Of a DNA stretch of 64,000 nucleotides, positions 1 to 9,655 are shown piece by piece. The first letter of the stretch is position 1. Each line of letters starts with the position of its first letter. Source of the stretch: Aeromonas salmonicida subsp. salmonicida (lineage in GTDB: Bacteria; Pseudomonadota; Gammaproteobacteria; Enterobacterales; Aeromonadaceae); contig NZ_LSGW01000070.1 in NCBI RefSeq assembly GCF_001643305.1, positions 120,166 to 184,165 on the forward strand, given 5' to 3'. A program made the translations under genes and the position numbers. A model generated the notes under the pieces. That model was not told the DNA's origin. It made no database searches and was given only the letters and a program-made list of their open reading frames with translations.

Positions 1-104
1 TTTGAGAAAAGAAGTCTTGAGAAAAGAGGGGAAAGGCGGAGAGGAACGCTGGGGTTGGGCATGGCTGGCGGATAGCCGGGGTCAGGATTGGAAGAGGGGT
101 AACA

Positions 105-134
105 AAAAACGGGAGGCATTGTGCCCCCCGTTTT
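105..134 (-). terminator. Terminator of dkgB
   Basis: An inverted repeat (AAAACGGG paired with CCCGTTTT, one internal mismatch, then GGC/GCC around a five-base loop) lies about 100 bases past the dkgB stop. On the minus strand it is followed by a T-rich run, as expected of a Rho-independent terminator. The remaining bases of 1-238 show no gene. Confidence 0.65.
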
Positions 135-238
135 GGTGCTTTCTGGCGCTGTCGTCATGGGTGAGTCCCTATGACCCTCGCGCCTCACAAGGGGGCCTTT
201 ACTCTCCCTTGAGCAGGGAAAGATCGTGAGGGCCGAGT

Positions 239-1042
239 TTAATCCCAAGCCGGTGCAAAGTCCGGGTCGGCGCAGCGTTCACCCCGCTCCAAGGTGGCGA
301 TCTGGGCCATCTCTTCACTGCTCAGGGATACCTCGAGGGCAGCCAGATTGGCGGCTTGATGCTCCCGCTTGGTGGAGCTCGGGATCACCGTCATGCCCTG
401 GGCCAGTAGCCAGGCCAGCGACACCTGGGCTGCCGACACCTTGTGGTACTTGCCTATCTCCATCAAGAGCGGCTCACTCAGCACCTTGCCGTAAGCCAGC
501 GGCATATAGGCGGTGATGGCGATGCCCTGCTCCTGGCAGAATTCCACCACCTTGCGGTTTTGCAGCAAGGGGTGGATCTCTACCTGCTGGTGAGCGATGG
601 CGCCGGGACCCAGAATGTCGATGGCTTCTTTAAGCTGGGCAACCGTGAAGTTGGAGACCCCAATTTCCCGGGTCAGGCCCAGGGATTTGGCTTCGACCAG
701 CTGCTCCAGATAGACCGCCATCGGCACCTCGTCGTTGGGGGAGGGCCAGTGGATCAGCGCCAGATCCAGATAGTCGGTGCGCAGTTTCTCAAGGCTGGTT
801 TTCAGGCTAGGGATCAGCTTGCCTTCGGCAAACTCGCTGGTCCACACCTTGGTGGTGAGGTAGATATCCGAGCGGGGCACCGAGGTCGTCGCCAGCACCT
901 CGCCCACTTCGCTTTCGTTGTCGTAAATCTGGGCGGTATCGATATGGCGATAACCGAGCGTCAGACCGGTGTTCAGGGTCGTAAGCAGTGGCTCACCTTT
1001 CAGGCGAAAGGTTCCCAGACCCATGGCAGGCATTTTCATCAT
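239..1042 (-). CDS. dkgB: Aldo/keto reductase, 2,5-diketo-D-gluconate reductase B
   Basis: A 267-residue NADPH-dependent aldo/keto reductase that reduces 2,5-diketogluconate and methylglyoxal-type carbonyls in the cytoplasm. The AKR tetrad is visible: Asp and Tyr in GYRHIDTAQIYDNE, Lys in TTKVW, His in LIHWPSPNDE. The C-terminal IPSSTKR motif binds the cofactor phosphate. Length matches E. coli DkgB (267 residues). An in-frame start exists at 1102, but the ATG at 1042 is preceded by GAGGAAA at good spacing and begins at the family's usual N-terminus. In E. coli dkgB neighbours yafC; here yafC lies 3 kb away, which supports the assignment. Probably transcribed with the upstream ABM gene. Confidence 0.9.
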   Translation of the reverse strand: MMKMPAMGLGTFRLKGEPLLTTLNTGLTLGYRHIDTAQIYDNESEVGEVLATTSVPRSDIYLTTKVWTSEFAEGKLIPSLKTSLEKLRTDYLDLALIHWPSPNDEVPMAVYLEQLVEAKSLGLTREIGVSNFTVAQLKEAIDILGPGAIAHQQVEIHPLLQNRKVVEFCQEQGIAITAYMPLAYGKVLSEPLLMEIGKYHKVSAAQVSLAWLLAQGMTVIPSSTKREHQAANLAALEVSLSSEEMAQIATLERGERCADPDFAPAWD

Positions 1043-1157
1043 CAATTTCCTCAAATGGGGTGTTTGGCCCTTGCCCAGAGCAAAGGCGTTGGCTTGGTGC
1101 AAAGGCCGTGGCGGCGGTGCAAGTTGGCAGCGCCATCGTCAACGAGTCTCGGAATAC

Positions 1158-1454
1158 TCAGGCCGGCAGTCGGCGGTAATTGCGAATATTGCTGCTGGCA
1201 AACCAGGGCTCGGCCCTGGCGATAAAGTCGAGGAAGTGAGCTTGCTGCTGGTGGGCCTTGAGCGCGGCTTCGCTCTCCCACTCTTCGTGCAGCATCCAGC
1301 CATGGGGGTTGTCCAGGCTCTGGTGCAGCTGGTAACGCAGGCAGCCGGCCTCTTGCAGGGTGGCCGCTATCAGTGGCTCAAGGGCGGCCCGGAACTGGGC
1401 GGAAAATTCGGGTTTGGCTTCAAGTTGGGCAATCACAATCACGGGTGATGACAT
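1158..1454 (-). CDS. Putative quinol monooxygenase, ABM domain
   Basis: A 98-residue protein made of a single antibiotic-biosynthesis-monooxygenase (ABM) ferredoxin-like fold, as in YgiN. Family features visible are the short beta strand VIVIAQLEAKPE, the CLRYQLHQSLDNP segment, and the HEEWESEAALKAHQQQAHF helix. Members are usually dimers acting on quinols, or have no known substrate. AAGGAGG lies just before the ATG. It lies 115 bases upstream of dkgB on the same strand, so a joint carbonyl/quinone detoxification transcript is possible. The substrate cannot be read from the sequence. Confidence 0.8.
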   Translation of the reverse strand: MSSPVIVIAQLEAKPEFSAQFRAALEPLIAATLQEAGCLRYQLHQSLDNPHGWMLHEEWESEAALKAHQQQAHFLDFIARAEPWFASSNIRNYRRLPA

Positions 1455-1642
1455 CTGAACCTCCTTGCTAAAACGAAGGTCAGTATGCCTGCCGCAAGGG
1501 GAGGGGAATAGGGCAACAGTCGCAAAACACTATTGAGAAAAGAGCAGCAATGAAAGAGCAGACGCTGCGCCAGAGGCCGATATGGGTGAAGGGTTAATAA
1601 GGGGGAAATAGAGAAGGGGACGGTTGGCGCGCCCCCTTGCCA

Positions 1643-2005
1643 TCAGGCATTGGCTGGCTCGGACCAGACCGCAAATTCATTGCCACTGGGTTCAACAAAG
1701 TGAAAACGGCGGCCACCGGGGAAATCAAACAGGGGGCGGTTGATGGTGCCGCCATGCTGGCTCACCTTGGTCTGGGTTGCCTCTATATCGGCGCTGTAGA
1801 ACACCAGCAGGGCACCCCCCTGAGCCGTGTGGCTGCACAGATCCGCTTTATAGAAACCACCATCCAGCCCCTCATCGGCAAAGGCGCAGTAGTCGGGACC
1901 GTAATCGACAAAATGCCAGCCAAATACGGCTTGAAAGAAGGCTTTGGTGGCCGCGAGATCACTGGCCGCAAACTCCACATAGTTCAGTTTTTCATGGGTT
2001 TTCAT
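1643..2005 (-). CDS. VOC (glyoxalase/bleomycin resistance) family protein
   Basis: A 120-residue vicinal-oxygen-chelate protein with two beta-alpha-beta-beta-beta modules, at about residues 5-55 and 60-118. Typical motifs are LNYVEFAASDLAATKAFF at the start and FHFVEPSGNEFAVW at the end. Candidate metal or substrate residues are His/Glu in strand one and Glu in EPSGNEFAVW. A GGAG lies about ten bases before the ATG. It follows the DJ-1/PfpI gene by only 40 bases on the same strand, so the two are probably cotranscribed. That pairing suggests reactive aldehyde or electrophile handling, which is inference. The specific substrate is unknown. Confidence 0.8.
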   Translation of the reverse strand: MKTHEKLNYVEFAASDLAATKAFFQAVFGWHFVDYGPDYCAFADEGLDGGFYKADLCSHTAQGGALLVFYSADIEATQTKVSQHGGTINRPLFDFPGGRRFHFVEPSGNEFAVWSEPANA

Positions 2006-2045
2006 ATGGGTTATCTCCGTTGGCGTCGCTGCACAATATTATGAG

Positions 2046-2651
2046 TTAGCTGCGACAGGCTGCAGCAATTGATGACTGGATCAGTTCTTCATAGATATCC
2101 GCTTGTCCAGCTGGCAGGAGTTGCCGGTGAATCTCGCGACGTTTGGCGGTATTGCAGAGTCTTTCGGCTAACCAGCCGGTCAGATAGATCGATGATAGAC
2201 AACCTCCTGCGGTGGCGATATTGCCCTCGACCACCAGTGGTTTATCTTGCACATCTACTCCCAAGGTGAGCAGGGCGGGCTTGGCATCCGGATGAGTCGT
2301 GGCTTGCTTGCCATCGAGCAGACCCAGTTTCGCCAAAATAAAGGAGCCTGCGCAGATCGAACCAATCAACTGTTTTGCAGGATCCAGTTTGAAAGAGGAC
2401 ATAAATTGCGGGTCGGCCAGCACGGCCGGAATACCTTGTTGTCCGCTACAGAAAATGACGGCGTCGGCATCATTAGCTGCCATAAGATGGTCATCGGTGG
2501 TGACAGTGTTACCCAGTACGGAATGGTGGCTTGGCTTGGTGCCCAGTACTTTCACCACCCAGTCGTGCCTGGTTCTGCCAAGAATGTCTTTTATCAAGAA
2601 AAAATCGATGTCGGTAAAATCGTCAAAAAGAACAATGGCGATGGTATGCAT
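2046..2651 (-). CDS. DJ-1/PfpI family protein
   Basis: A 201-residue protein of the DJ-1/PfpI glutamine-amidotransferase-like superfamily. The nucleophile-elbow cysteine is in GSICAGSF (about residue 100), followed by the family's ATTHPDAKPAL segment. The N-terminal IAIVLFDDFTDID carries the acidic residue that usually polarises the cysteine. Members include glyoxalase III/deglycase-like enzymes, isonitrile hydratase and the amidase domains of AraC regulators; no HTH domain follows here. An AGGAAG precedes the ATG. It is 50 bases downstream of the DUF6404-like gene and 40 bases upstream of the VOC gene, all on the same strand. Confidence 0.82.
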   Translation of the reverse strand: MHTIAIVLFDDFTDIDFFLIKDILGRTRHDWVVKVLGTKPSHHSVLGNTVTTDDHLMAANDADAVIFCSGQQGIPAVLADPQFMSSFKLDPAKQLIGSICAGSFILAKLGLLDGKQATTHPDAKPALLTLGVDVQDKPLVVEGNIATAGGCLSSIYLTGWLAERLCNTAKRREIHRQLLPAGQADIYEELIQSSIAAACRS

Positions 2652-2701
2652 CCGAGCTTCCTGCTGTTTTGTCTGGGGGAATGAGCGATAGTGGGAGTTG
2701 G

Positions 2702-3073
2702 CTATTTGAATTCTTCACCATGGCTTTCCAGTCGTTCCCAAGGGATCAATTTCAGCTGCTTGCGCCTAAGCCAGAGCCAACTTGCCATAAAAATACCGAA
2801 TAATCCGGCAAACAGGGCTGTTTGGCGCAGGGAAAATAGCGGATCCATCCCCATGGGTTGCCAGCTGAAAAACCACATAAACAAGCCCCAGATCAGCCCG
2901 GCGCTCACGCCAAACCAGAGCGTATTGCTTAGCCAGCCCTGATAGTGAGGTGATTTGACTGGGCAACCCAGCCTGCGCAGCAATCTGCACAGTGGCGGAT
3001 TGTAGTTGGCATGCCATACCCCTTTGCTGGCCAGCTCCTGATGGGCTGCGCTCAGCCGCTCTTCAAATGTCAT
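2702..3073 (-). CDS. DUF6404-like small membrane protein, copy A
   Basis: A 123-residue protein beginning MTFEERLSAAHQEL and containing two likely membrane segments (roughly residues 47-70 and 81-103) separated by a short loop with WQPMGMDP. It has a close paralogue at 3612-3998: both share the MTFEERL start, an NYNP motif, a cysteine-containing RRLGC/RKIGC segment and a W-rich second half. I associate this pattern with DUF6404, with moderate certainty; the function is unknown. The start at 3073 was chosen because AAGGATG sits at proper spacing; the in-frame ATG six codons upstream lacks this. Gene and promoter belong to a segmental duplication. Confidence 0.7.
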   Translation of the reverse strand: MTFEERLSAAHQELASKGVWHANYNPPLCRLLRRLGCPVKSPHYQGWLSNTLWFGVSAGLIWGLFMWFFSWQPMGMDPLFSLRQTALFAGLFGIFMASWLWLRRKQLKLIPWERLESHGEEFK

Positions 3074-3290
3074 GGTGTTCATCCTTGTCACAACTTGGTG
3101 TCATACGATGCCGTTTTGGCTGCATTCTACTGGCAAACCATCAACGCGATGTGAGCTCTCTGTCACGTTATTTGTCTGCGCACTGTAAGCTCTGGCGTCA
3201 CGGCACACTTGCCAAGCCAGATCTGCTGCAACGATTAAGATCCTTGCTCCTGTCGGGATTGCAGCAATGAATCCCTATTCTGATCAGTGA
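2702..3290. repeat. Segmental duplication, copy A (gene, promoter, yafC start relic)
   Basis: This block aligns with 3612-4213. Shared parts are the DUF6404-like gene, the spacer stretch ending GCATTCTACTG (about 3105-3132 against 4017-4054), and the segment that in copy B leads into yafC. At 3267 copy A keeps ATGAATCCCTATTCTGATCA, the counterpart of the yafC start ATGAAGACCCATTCTGATGA, but it hits a stop after seven codons. It is therefore a dead copy of the yafC 5' end. Confidence 0.75.
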
Positions 3291-3611
3291 TTGACATAGC
3301 CCGACCCGTTGCCAATCACTACAGGGCGGCAATGATGACTGGATGCAGCCTTCTTGCGATCACCATACCAAGGAAAATGGAGACGAAGAGAGGGAGATGA
3401 TCCCGGCTGCGTCGATAGCTGCGCCAGTTGCCATTGTGGTGGCGGAAAAGCCGGTAGGTGAGAACCACAAGACAAATTGCGGTTTGAATGAAGCAGTTAA
3501 CTGAAAAACTGATCATGAATTTGACGAAATCGGGCAAGGTTGAGAGTCCGTGTCTGTGAAATTTGCTTTTCAGCGCGTGGGCTGCACTTGGCTCAAATCC
3601 GAAGAGGGGCT
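3291..3611. other. Spacer between duplicated blocks
   Basis: About 320 bases between the yafC start relic and the second DUF6404-like gene. A TTG-initiated 72-codon minus-strand frame at 3319-3537 encodes one hydrophobic stretch, but it has no ribosome binding site and no recognisable family. I see no convincing gene, RNA or repeat here. Confidence 0.5.
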
Positions 3612-3998
3612 TCAGCCTTCTCCTGCCGCGCCTTCACTAATTGGTTGGCATTCCAGCTGCTCCCAGGTGGTCAAACCAAGCTGTCTGCGTGCCAGCCAGA
3701 GCCTGATTAAGGTCAAGAGGCCAAATATGACGGCGGATAGCGCTGTGCTGTACAAGGCAGATACGGGATCTCTTCCCTCCGGGTACCAGACGAAAATCCA
3801 CATCGTCAGACCATAGATCGGCGCCAGATTCAGGCCGGCACAGAGGAAATTGACCAGCCAGCCCGCGTAATAAGGGGGCTTGAGGGTACAGCCAATTTTA
3901 CGCAGCAGTTTGAAAATCCACGGGTTGTAGTTGCATTCCTTGATGCCTTTGTCAGCCAAAGTCTGATGGGCGATGGTCAGCCGCTCTTCAAATGTCAT
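3612..3998 (-). CDS. DUF6404-like small membrane protein, copy B
   Basis: A 128-residue paralogue of the protein at 2702-3073. It starts MTFEERLTIAHQTLADKGI, has the shared NYNP motif and RKIGCTLKPPYYAGW segment, and carries two predicted membrane helices. The second half (IRLWLARRQLGLTTWEQLE) aligns with WLWLRRKQLKLIPWERLE of copy A. The two are clearly diverged, so the duplication is not recent. It is divergent from yafC, with about 190 bases between the start codons. The function is unknown; the basic, tryptophan-rich ends suggest an inner-membrane protein with cytoplasmic termini, which is inference. Confidence 0.7.
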   Translation of the reverse strand: MTFEERLTIAHQTLADKGIKECNYNPWIFKLLRKIGCTLKPPYYAGWLVNFLCAGLNLAPIYGLTMWIFVWYPEGRDPVSALYSTALSAVIFGLLTLIRLWLARRQLGLTTWEQLECQPISEGAAGEG

Positions 3999-4213
3999 TG
4001 ATTTGTCTCATACTGGAGTGGCTCCATACGGTGCTTTTTTGGCGGCATTCTACTGATTAAGTCGGCGGAGGGATAGTGCTTATCTCTGGTTGTTTCTCTT
4101 TAAAAAACAAGATCCGCTGTCAGAGTGCCCTTGCCAACCCTGAGCGATTACACCTATAAAGGCCCAATACTCTTGCCTGGATAACAGCAATGAAGACCCA
4201 TTCTGATGAACTG
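3612..4213. repeat. Segmental duplication, copy B (gene, promoter, yafC start)
   Basis: The functional counterpart of 2702-3290: DUF6404-like gene, divergent promoter spacer, and the genuine first codons of yafC. The spacer retains GGCATTCTACTG and the AACAGCAATGAA run into the start codon, both mirrored in copy A with substitutions and small indels. Confidence 0.7.
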
Positions 4214-5092
4214 ACCCTGTTTGTGGCCGTGGTGGAGGCGGGCAGTTTTCGCCAGGCGGCGGAGAACCTGGGCATGGATAACTCTGTGGTGAGCCGCGGC
4301 ATCAAGCGCCTGGAGGAAAAACTAGCCACCCTGCTGCTCAATCGCACCACCCGTCGGGTCAGTTTGACCGAGGAGGGGAGCTGGTTTTATCAGCGGGCGG
4401 TAAATATCCTGACCGAGATGAGCGAGGCGGAGGGGCATCTGTTGATGCGCAAGGAGCAGCCGGAGGGAATATTGCGGGTCGATGCGGCCACCCCCTTTAT
4501 CCTGCACCGGCTGGTGCCCATCATAGGCGAGTTTCGCCGCCGCTATCCCGCCATCGAGCTGCAACTGCACAGCTCGGAAGGTTTCATCAATCTGATGGAG
4601 CGGCGGGTAGACATGGCCATTCGTATCGGCGAGCTGACGGATTCTTCCCTGCGCGCCTTGCCGCTGGGGCGTTCGCGGCTGCGGCTGCTGGCATCCCCTG
4701 CGTATTTGAACGAACGCGGCACACCGCGCCAACCGGCGGATCTGCTGGCGGGCCACGAACTGCTGGGTTTTTTGCATCCCGATCACCTCAACCACTGGCC
4801 GCTGCTCAGTGCCGAGCAGGGGGATCGCTTCGCCATTACTCCGACCCTGCGGGCCAGCAGCGGCGAGACCCTGCGCCAGCTGGCGTTGGCGGGGCAGGGG
4901 ATCGTCTGCCTGTCAGACTTCATGACAGGGCCGGATCGCGCAAGCGGCGCCCTGGTGGAGGTGCTGGCTCGCAGCAACAGCGGTGCCTCGCGTCCCGTCA
5001 ATGCGGTCTTCTACTCCGATGCCCAGCGGGATATCCGGTTGCGGGTCTGGCTCGACTTTATCAAGGAGCAGATCGGCAGCCATACCCTGTGA
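4190..5092 (+). CDS. yafC: LysR-family transcriptional regulator YafC
   Basis: A 300-residue LysR regulator with an N-terminal winged HTH (about residues 5-64, including GSFRQAAENLGMDNSVVSRG) and a periplasmic-binding-like effector domain (about 92-295). The segments LLRVDAATPFIL-like, VDMAIRIGELTDSSLRALPL, SSGETLRQLALAGQGIVCLSD and AVFYSD closely resemble E. coli YafC. Proximity to dkgB, its E. coli neighbour, supports the name. The effector and targets are not known from the sequence. The dkgB/ABM and DJ-1/VOC genes nearby are candidate targets by inference. Confidence 0.85.
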   Translation: MKTHSDELTLFVAVVEAGSFRQAAENLGMDNSVVSRGIKRLEEKLATLLLNRTTRRVSLTEEGSWFYQRAVNILTEMSEAEGHLLMRKEQPEGILRVDAATPFILHRLVPIIGEFRRRYPAIELQLHSSEGFINLMERRVDMAIRIGELTDSSLRALPLGRSRLRLLASPAYLNERGTPRQPADLLAGHELLGFLHPDHLNHWPLLSAEQGDRFAITPTLRASSGETLRQLALAGQGIVCLSDFMTGPDRASGALVEVLARSNSGASRPVNAVFYSDAQRDIRLRVWLDFIKEQIGSHTL

Positions 5093-5123
5093 GGGGGGAG
5101 TGGGAAGGGCCGCCCCCTCCCGG

Positions 5124-5145
5124 CTTCCCCTTTGCAGGGGGGAAG
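5124..5145. repeat. CCCCTT-core intergenic palindrome, copy 1
   Basis: CTTCCCC, six to eight loop bases and GGGGGAAG form a short palindrome in the yafC-glpK spacer. Similar elements occur at 41277-41300 and 46525-46546, always between genes, which suggests a dispersed REP-like family. Confidence 0.5.
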
Positions 5146-5234
5146 ACGTCGCTGGCACCCAGCCGTGACAAGGGGAAGGGAGCTGACTGGCCGGCAGATA
5201 TACGTTGCCAATGGCCGGAGTGGATAAAGAGCTC

Positions 5235-5270
5235 AAAGAAGAGGCCGACATCGCTGTCGGCCTCTTTGTT
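5235..5270. terminator. Bidirectional terminator between yafC and glpK
   Basis: A perfect stem (AGAGGCCGACA paired with TGTCGGCCTCT, four-base loop TCGC) with A-rich left and T-rich right flanks lies between the convergent yafC and glpK genes. It can terminate both. Confidence 0.85.
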
Positions 5271-5301
5271 TGTTCATCTCGGAAAGATGTCGGTTGCCCG
5301 A

Positions 5302-6858
<1,557 letters not shown>

Positions 6859-7707
6859 TTATGCTGCGGCCTCTTCTTTGGCGGTTTGGGCAGCTTGCTC
6901 GGTGGCGGCAACACGGTTGCCAGGCACACAGGGAGCCAACACTTTCACATACAGGGCGGTACCAAGCTGGGCACCGACGATGGGGCCAAGGATGGGCACC
7001 CAGAAGTAGGGGTTGTCACGACCACCAGTCATGGCCACGTCACCCCAGCCTGCCAGGAAGGCAAACAGTTTGGGGCCGAAATCACGGGCAGGGTTCATGG
7101 CAAAGCCGGTTAACGGGCCGAGGGAGGCACCGATCACGGCGATCAGGATACCGATCAGCAGGGCGGCGGCGAAGCCTTTGGGGGCGCCGTTGTTGTTGTC
7201 ACCCAGCGCCATGATGCCCAGCATCAGGACGGCAGTGATCACCAGCTCGACCGCGAAGGCTTGCATGTTGGAGAGCAGGGCGTTCGGGTAGGTGGAGAAG
7301 ATGCCGGCGGAGCCGAGGCTCTCGACGCTGCCACGTACCACGTTGTGGGTCACTTCCCACTGGGTGAACAGGCCGCCGTAGAGGAAGTAGACAAGGGCGG
7401 CGAAGCAGAAGGCGCCAGCGACCTGGGCGATGATGTAGGGCACCACTTTGCGCTTGTCGAACCCGCAGAAGGTCATCAGCGCCAGGGTCACGGCCGGGTT
7501 CAGGTGGGCACCAGAAATACCGCCGGTCACGTAGATGGCGATGGCGACACCCAGACCCCAGGTAATGGAGATTTCCCATTGTCCGAAGTTGGCACCGGCC
7601 AGCACCAGGGCGGCCACACAACCGACGCCGAAAAATATCAGCAGGCCGGTTCCGATAAACTCGGCGATGCACTCGCCAAGCAGGGTATTGGGTCTTTGTA
7701 TGCTCAT
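6859..7707 (-). CDS. glpF: Glycerol uptake facilitator (aquaglyceroporin)
   Basis: A 282-residue MIP-family channel for passive glycerol entry across the inner membrane. Both hallmark NPA boxes are present: SGAHLNPAVT (about residue 70) and GFAMNPARDFGP (about residue 200). The Asp in the second box is typical of glycerol rather than water channels. Six membrane helices are expected. The ATG at 7707 was chosen because AAGGAAT precedes it and MSIQRPNTLLGECIAEF matches the family start; the open frame extends 37 codons further without support. First gene of the glpFK operon, divergent from glpT. Confidence 0.96.
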   Translation of the reverse strand: MSIQRPNTLLGECIAEFIGTGLLIFFGVGCVAALVLAGANFGQWEISITWGLGVAIAIYVTGGISGAHLNPAVTLALMTFCGFDKRKVVPYIIAQVAGAFCFAALVYFLYGGLFTQWEVTHNVVRGSVESLGSAGIFSTYPNALLSNMQAFAVELVITAVLMLGIMALGDNNNGAPKGFAAALLIGILIAVIGASLGPLTGFAMNPARDFGPKLFAFLAGWGDVAMTGGRDNPYFWVPILGPIVGAQLGTALYVKVLAPCVPGNRVAATEQAAQTAKEEAAA

Positions 7708-8195
7708 ACTTTTATTCCTTATATCCACCCAGAGTTGGTTTGATGTTCCGTTTTGTTGTTTTTTCAGTCCCATTACTGCATCCGAAAACGTTTTTTCTTG
7801 TTTTTTGAGCTGACGCAAACGTTATGCTCGTTTGCGCTCGTTCTCGGACGAGAGAGAAAATAAACCTAAATCGAACATTCACCACTCCCTCCCCGCAGGA
7901 AATGTGGACAAGATCCCACTCATTGCTAAGAAAATGTGACGGAAAGCAAGTTGCAACAGTGATTATACCACTTAGTGGGTGGCTGTAAGCCTTGCTATAC
8001 AAGGGATTGCGGCTGATGAGTGACTACTCACTTGGCACTTTCTTTTGTAATAAAACTGCAATATTTGAGCCTCCATCACAGATTAAATGTTCACATGTGA
8101 GCACAATAGGCTCGCTTTCGAATCAGGACTCCTCTGGTTGGTCAGCATGGACAGGGCACCCTCAACCGCCCACAACAACAATAAGGAAGCAGAAC
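7708..8195. promoter_or_regulatory. Divergent glpF / glpT control region
   Basis: A 488-base spacer between the start codons of glpF and glpT. It contains GlpR-like half-sites (TCGAACATT at about 7871-7879) and the glpT-side palindrome listed separately. AAATGTGACGG at about 7932-7942 resembles half of a CRP site. No open frame here looks real. Shared GlpR repression and CRP activation are expected from E. coli but not proven by these matches. Confidence 0.55.
8087..8104. promoter_or_regulatory. GlpR-operator-like palindrome upstream of glpT
   Basis: ATGTTCA-CATG-TGAGCAC is nearly palindromic and has the 7-4-7 spacing of the E. coli GlpR operator (ATGTTCG-N4-CGAACAT), with substitutions at the inner bases. 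It lies 92 bases before the glpT start. The central TCACATGTGA could alternatively be read as part of a CRP-like site. Confidence 0.5.
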
Positions 8196-9554
8196 ATGCT
8201 TAGTCTCTTCAGGCCTGCACCACACATAGACAGGCTCCCGGCCGACAAGGTCGATCCCTTCTACAAGCGCATGCGTTGGCAGGTGTTTTTCGGGATCTTC
8301 TTCGGTTATGCCGGTTACTACCTGGTACGGAAAAACTTCAGTCTGGCGATGCCTTACCTGATCGAACAGGGATTCTCCCGCGGTGACCTGGGCTTGGCCC
8401 TGTCCGGGGTTTCCATTGCGTATGGTCTGTCCAAGTTCCTGATGGGGAACGTGTCTGACCGATCCAACGCCCGCTACTTCCTCTCTGCCGGTCTGCTGTT
8501 GTCGGCCGGTATCATGTTCATGATGGGGACTGTGCACTGGGCTACTTCCAGCATCGCCATCATGTTCGTGTTCTTGTTCCTGAACGGTTGGGTACAAGGC
8601 ATGGGCTGGCCACCCTGCGGTCGCACCATGGTGCACTGGTGGTCACAGAAAGAGCGTGGCGAAGTGGTCGCGGTCTGGAACGTGGCGCACAACGTCGGCG
8701 GCGGCATGATAGGTCCGCTGTTCATCCTGGGGATGGGCTGGTTCAATGACTGGCGCAGTGCCTTCTATGTACCGGCTGCTGCTGCTGCCGCCATTGCGGT
8801 GATCGCCTTCTTCGTGATGCGTGATACCCCGCAATCGGTCGGTCTGCCGCCCATTGAGGAGTACAAGGACGACTATCCGAAGGACTATGACGCCAGCCAC
8901 GAGAAGGAGTTTTCCGCCAAGGAGATCTTCGTCAAGTACGTGCTGCACAACAAGCTGCTGTGGTACATCGCCATTGCCAACGCCTTCGTTTACCTCATTC
9001 GTTACGGTGTGCTGGACTGGGCTCCGACCTACCTGAAAGAGGCCAAGGATTTCACTGTCGACAACTCCTCCTGGGCCTATTTCCTGTACGAGTGGGCCGG
9101 TATTCCGGGCACCCTGCTGTGCGGCTGGATCTCTGACAAGATGTTCCAGGGCCGCCGCGCCCCGGCCGGCATCCTGTTCATGGTACTGGTGACAGTGGCT
9201 GTGCTGGTCTACTGGCTCAACCCGGCGGGCAACCCCACCGTCGACATGCTGGCGCTGGTCGCCATCGGCTTCCTGATCTATGGCCCTGTCATGCTGATCG
9301 GTCTGTATGCGCTGGAGCTGGCACCCAAGAAGGCCGCCGGTACCGCGGCAGGCTTCACCGGGCTGTTCGGTTATCTGGGTGGTGCCGTGGCGGCCAACGC
9401 CATGCTGGGCTATACCGTTGACCACTTCGGCTGGGATGGCGGTTTCATGGTGCTGACCGCGTCTTGCGTGATCTCCATCATACTGCTGGCCATGACCCTC
9501 AAGCATGAGAACATCGCCGTCGCGGCCAAGAAGGCGGCTGCCGATAAGGCATAA
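8196..9554 (+). CDS. glpT: Glycerol-3-phosphate:phosphate antiporter
   Basis: A 452-residue major-facilitator transporter, exactly the length of E. coli GlpT, that imports glycerol-3-phosphate in exchange for phosphate. Visible motifs are the start [30 protein letters not shown] with the substrate-binding Arg, [15 protein letters not shown], and [19 protein letters not shown]. Twelve membrane helices are expected. ATAAGGAAG precedes the ATG at 8196; the open frame to 7992 contains regulatory sequence. Its neighbours glpR, glpD and glpQ complete the pathway: GlpQ releases G3P in the periplasm, GlpT imports it and GlpD oxidises it. Confidence 0.96.
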   Translation: MLSLFRPAPHIDRLPADKVDPFYKRMRWQVFFGIFFGYAGYYLVRKNFSLAMPYLIEQGFSRGDLGLALSGVSIAYGLSKFLMGNVSDRSNARYFLSAGLLLSAGIMFMMGTVHWATSSIAIMFVFLFLNGWVQGMGWPPCGRTMVHWWSQKERGEVVAVWNVAHNVGGGMIGPLFILGMGWFNDWRSAFYVPAAAAAAIAVIAFFVMRDTPQSVGLPPIEEYKDDYPKDYDASHEKEFSAKEIFVKYVLHNKLLWYIAIANAFVYLIRYGVLDWAPTYLKEAKDFTVDNSSWAYFLYEWAGIPGTLLCGWISDKMFQGRRAPAGILFMVLVTVAVLVYWLNPAGNPTVDMLALVAIGFLIYGPVMLIGLYALELAPKKAAGTAAGFTGLFGYLGGAVAANAMLGYTVDHFGWDGGFMVLTASCVISIILLAMTLKHENIAVAAKKAAADKA

Positions 9555-9602
9555 AACGTGATCCTGCCCTTATCGATCCGAAAAGGGATCAGGTAAACTG
9601 CC

Positions 9603-9632
9603 AAAGGCCCCGCATCTGCCGGGGCCTTTTTT
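9603..9632 (+). terminator. Terminator of glpT
   Basis: A stem AAAGGCCCCG / CGGGGCCTTT with loop CATCTGC, followed by a run of T, ends 78 bases past the glpT stop codon. Confidence 0.9.
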
Positions 9633-9655
9633 CGTCTCATCATCGGAGTTCAAGC

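Noticed and set aside
3319..3537. 72-codon minus-strand frame between the DUF6404 paralogues
   Set aside because: TTG start, no ribosome binding site, one hydrophobic stretch only; no family recognised.
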